From Planctomycetota bacterium (GTDB taxonomy: Bacteria > Planctomycetota > UBA1135 > JACQFD01), in assembly GCA_016200225.1 (NCBI GenBank), contig JACQFD010000029.1, forward strand, positions 1 through 64,000: DNA of 64,000 nt, written 5' to 3'. How positions within the stretch are numbered: position 1 is the first letter of the stretch; the number at the start of each line of letters is the position of its first letter. Positions 62,901-64,000 of this stretch are shown one piece after another. The translations under genes were made by a program, and so were the position numbers. The notes beneath the pieces were generated by a model. The model saw only the letters and a program-made list of their open reading frames with translations, was not told the DNA's origin and did not search any database.

Positions 62901-63197
62901 ACGATTTACCTCCCCGAGGCGCTCGCGATGTTCAGGCAGGGATTCGGACGTTTGATGCGCCGCGAGACTGACCGCGGCGCCGTTTTTTTATTAGATCCGC
63001 GCGTCCTGTCGCGCTGGCGGCGTTTTCTGAAGGAACTGCCCGGCACGGCCGCCGAAACGCACGAGCCCGAACGTTTACAACAATTCTCCGGGCCGACGGA
63101 GGAGTGCGTCCGGCGCGCGCTCGCGCATTGCGGCCGCCTCGACGAATGCAAACGTCTCGGTTTGGGTCTTAAATTCAGCGCCGGAAAAACAGATTGA
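59982..63197 (+). CDS. DinG-family ATP-dependent helicase with degenerate exonuclease domain
   Basis: The 1071-aa product has an N-terminal domain shaped like the DEDD exonuclease of Bacillus-type DinG. Motif I is FVSLQATG instead of F-D-x-E-T-T-G, so catalytic acids are lost. The helicase core has LLIDAPTGTGKTMAYL (Walker A), FDECDHLHSQ (DEAH-box variant) and RQGFGRLMRRETDRGAVFLLDPR (motif VI). Fe-S ligand candidates are ERYLCLRAL, YTCCES and KRCGARV, as in XPD/DinG. It probably unwinds DNA structures such as R-loops or forked duplexes. The last 23 bp overlap the convergent small gene. Confidence 0.88.
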   Translation: MPQRRYAFVSLQATGPDARHDHVFRLAARIPDGTGAAASIDWLANPLPDRDPSIREAVSSRLHRMYGVSAKDFEGRSAAATIFPEFRERLGDRAIITYDRESCLRWWLELERKCAGDGGDAHSDFNADFTIPTIVGVADLAQLVLPGRRSADRESFLQLAFAPGTGPRGDPSPSEIEQLLGALCCAFLSKNDEELTLASSGLAHVIQQLRGTDPAAAATFETCVDLLDRPSAWRTRDAGLFPAAAELVDGILSAHAGEAVEAIIAFASAKPRIAADLEALLLNDPVDDATTAPVELTETDKAILDLTFEELLPREIAQLTRTSDPRAFYRKHQHELARRILDALAGSGCLLIDAPTGTGKTMAYLIPALLWTLRARTRIGISTFTIALQEQVFDRELPRALGILRRAGAITNQNPVRVSLLKGRERYLCLRALESAAPSPDDTAEDWLAWIVLALFALDDPDGDLDRIARKLPFWMEQKRAGEAALGRLINEVHSRYTCCESAADRKRCGARVSRRRAERSHVVVTNHAFALRDPLFLRNIIFDECDHLHSQARGAASVELSFKSMRDDLESIAGPTQHAQRDGRHAGRGLLPKIEKIVSQRSILAAQPAGASLQAARAAADRMLAALARLERLGSEYLEYSGKKRAEGGFENHLGFQQFAAEQTSTDALKQARGDLVLHISELSGICKELCAVVDASGDPQAPRVRARLMLAAVDLAEYALDLQTWLPIVENEIKFDPNCFYDLELETGRGRQSLVARETILLPNRWLADRYYPSLQSMIFLSASTFLQDGFDLTRGYLGLELLEAGTPERAPRAVATHQSPQTFDYSRILLAIPDDVPETSFGTAGGRAAFDRYLEQFLRHLAERTRGRMLVLLTNLQQCRALGRALEPYFNDRCIPFFWQGMEGRMKEELPRLFRSSDGGVLMGVDTFWYGVDFPGDLLEYLVIAKLPFGALDRYTQAQEASLGKPIYQKTIYLPEALAMFRQGFGRLMRRETDRGAVFLLDPRVLSRWRRFLKELPGTAAETHEPERLQQFSGPTEECVRRALAHCGRLDECKRLGLGLKFSAGKTD

Positions 63198-63393
63198 ATA
63201 CCATCATTCCGACGATTACTAACAATACGATAACCAATAAGATTCCGACGCAGGCGCGCATGCCGGAGCCCGTGTAGCCCGGATTTCCGGCGTTTTCGAT
63301 CCGCGCTTCCTCCTCCACCATTTGTTTGTATGTCCGGCGCGCCGCCGGATCGCCCGGCGCGTCCCCGGAATCGCCGGGAGTCGAATCCGTCAT
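63175..63393 (-). CDS. Small single-TM protein
   Basis: The 72-aa product starts MTDSTPGDSGDAPG, with a soluble N-terminal half containing a charged KQMVEEEARIEN segment. A C-terminal TM helix follows (CVGILLVIVLLVIVGMMVFN), ending in FFRR. It is a tail-anchored type. It overlaps the DinG-like gene end by 23 bp and is 9 bp downstream of the 63403 gene, so it is cotranscribed with it. Function unknown. Confidence 0.65.
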   Translation of the reverse strand: MTDSTPGDSGDAPGDPAARRTYKQMVEEEARIENAGNPGYTGSGMRACVGILLVIVLLVIVGMMVFNLFFRR

Positions 63394-63402
63394 GATAATA
63401 AT

Positions 63403-64000
63403 TTATTTGGAGTCTTTCGGCGGACGCATTCCGGCGGCGCGGAAAACGCCGACGCAATTCTCGAATACGCGCTGGGACTCGTCGCCGCCGCCGCTCCGCG
63501 GATATAAATTTATGGAATAGAGTTTTCCGCCCGCGAGCAGCATGCAAATCTTCATTTGCTGCTTCTTGTTATCTTTTAAGTCGGCTTCGACGTCCACCCA
63601 CTGGCACTCAAGGCCGAGAAGGTCGTACGTTCCCTCGCCCTTCACGGAAACGTTGCTATATTTAGTATATTCCTTCGCCACGAGATCCTTCAGTGCGCGG
63701 GAGTCGGCCGGGATATCTTTATCGTAAACGTACACTTCCAGCGCGTATGCCTCGGAAAACCATTCGTACTTATCGCCTTCGAGGCCGCCCGATTGCATTT
63801 TGTGGCTGCTCGATCCTTTAAATTGTAACTTCACGCGCGGCATCTCCGCGAACGCGAAACCGCCTTTATCGAACTTCTGTTCGACGTCGGGCTCGAATTC
63901 GCGCAGCGTCGCGAACGAGGCGGCCGCGCTTTTCTGCGCCGCGGCGAATCCGCCCGCCGGCGATTCGACCGACGCCGCCAGCACGCGCCCCGGTAATTGT
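63403..64000 (-). CDS. Hypothetical protein, 5' end beyond the window
   Basis: The C-terminal ~200 residues of a protein whose frame stays open to the right edge. An internal GTG at 63984 is not a convincing start. It has AGGFAAAQKSAAASFATLREF, YKIYSxN-like 'GGKLYSINLYPRSGGG' and SQRVFENCVGVFRAAG. The pattern recalls small planctomycete/acidobacterial periplasmic proteins measuring stress or secretion status, but I make no assignment. It is upstream of the 72-aa gene on the same strand. Confidence 0.7.
   Translation of the reverse strand, partial: QLPGRVLAASVESPAGGFAAAQKSAAASFATLREFEPDVEQKFDKGGFAFAEMPRVKLQFKGSSSHKMQSGGLEGDKYEWFSEAYALEVYVYDKDIPADSRALKDLVAKEYTKYSNVSVKGEGTYDLLGLECQWVDVEADLKDNKKQQMKICMLLAGGKLYSINLYPRSGGGDESQRVFENCVGVFRAAGMRPPKDSK

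Noticed and set aside
1-64000. tRNA, rRNA, prophage, insertion sequence, toxin-antitoxin or defence genes
   Set aside because: I looked for tRNA-like cloverleafs, transposase, integrase or capsid motifs and restriction or Cas motifs, and found none that I can support.

Overview
The window is GC-rich, densely packed bacterial chromosomal DNA with about 49 protein genes on both strands, no rRNA or tRNA that I can see, and no transposase, integrase or phage genes. The gene families suggest an environmental, probably aerobic, Gram-negative-type bacterium, possibly from the Planctomycetota/Acidobacteriota or a related candidate phylum. These families are CRTAC1/UnbV and SBBP propeller proteins, several carboxypeptidase-regulatory-like fold proteins, lipoproteins, a tripartite RND efflux pump, haem A/copper oxidase assembly factors, type II methionine aminopeptidase and a serine-palmitoyltransferase-like enzyme. 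I cannot fix the phylum from sequence reading alone. TTG and GTG starts are common.

Layout. 1-3832: a TlpA-like thioredoxin, a membrane protein and an AT-richer lipoprotein gene flanked by 14-bp direct repeats, with strong hairpins at 21-63 and 3568-3694. 3833-12096: a ferredoxin divergent from an aldo/keto reductase, a CNNM/CBS membrane protein, an M23 peptidase divergent from an esterase, and a large anchored beta-sandwich protein. 12097-12574: a repeat-rich intergenic block related to 3510-3832. 12575-15466: an operon of SDR, DprE1-like oxidase and nitroreductase. 15635-19900: an apparent operon of CRTAC1-like lipoprotein, B12-binding radical SAM enzyme with a C-terminal PqqD-like domain, and a 63-aa peptide. 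This looks like an undescribed peptide-modification locus.

19933-26898: an SBBP propeller protein, then an epimerase/reductase divergent from an alpha-oxoamine synthase, which fits the bacterial sphingolipid pair CerR/Spt, and a DUF4143 ATPase. 26930-31868: a TPR protein, an ECF sigma factor coupled to a membrane-anchored surface-like protein, a His/Asn/Pro-repeat secreted protein and QueF. 31922-35464: NAD(P)HX epimerase, an EthD-like protein, then rpiB-deoC. Both rpiB and deoC products carry N-terminal helices like bacterial-microcompartment encapsulation peptides, but no shell genes are in the window.

35491-41266: a cytochrome-oxidase maturation cluster (ctaA, ctaB, SCO, DUF420, a 23-aa membrane peptide and two paralogous cupredoxin-like proteins) without oxidase subunits. 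41395-53815: type II MetAP, two uncharacterised proteins, a leucine-dehydrogenase-like enzyme and a CzcCBA-type efflux operon. 54056-64000: topA, a POT transporter, a flippase overlapping a Rieske protein, a DinG-like helicase with a degenerate exonuclease domain, and two small or partial genes.

A window-wide peculiarity is a strong excess of TTACA/TGTAA and of A/T-ending codons next to A/T-rich codons, inside otherwise GC-rich genes.
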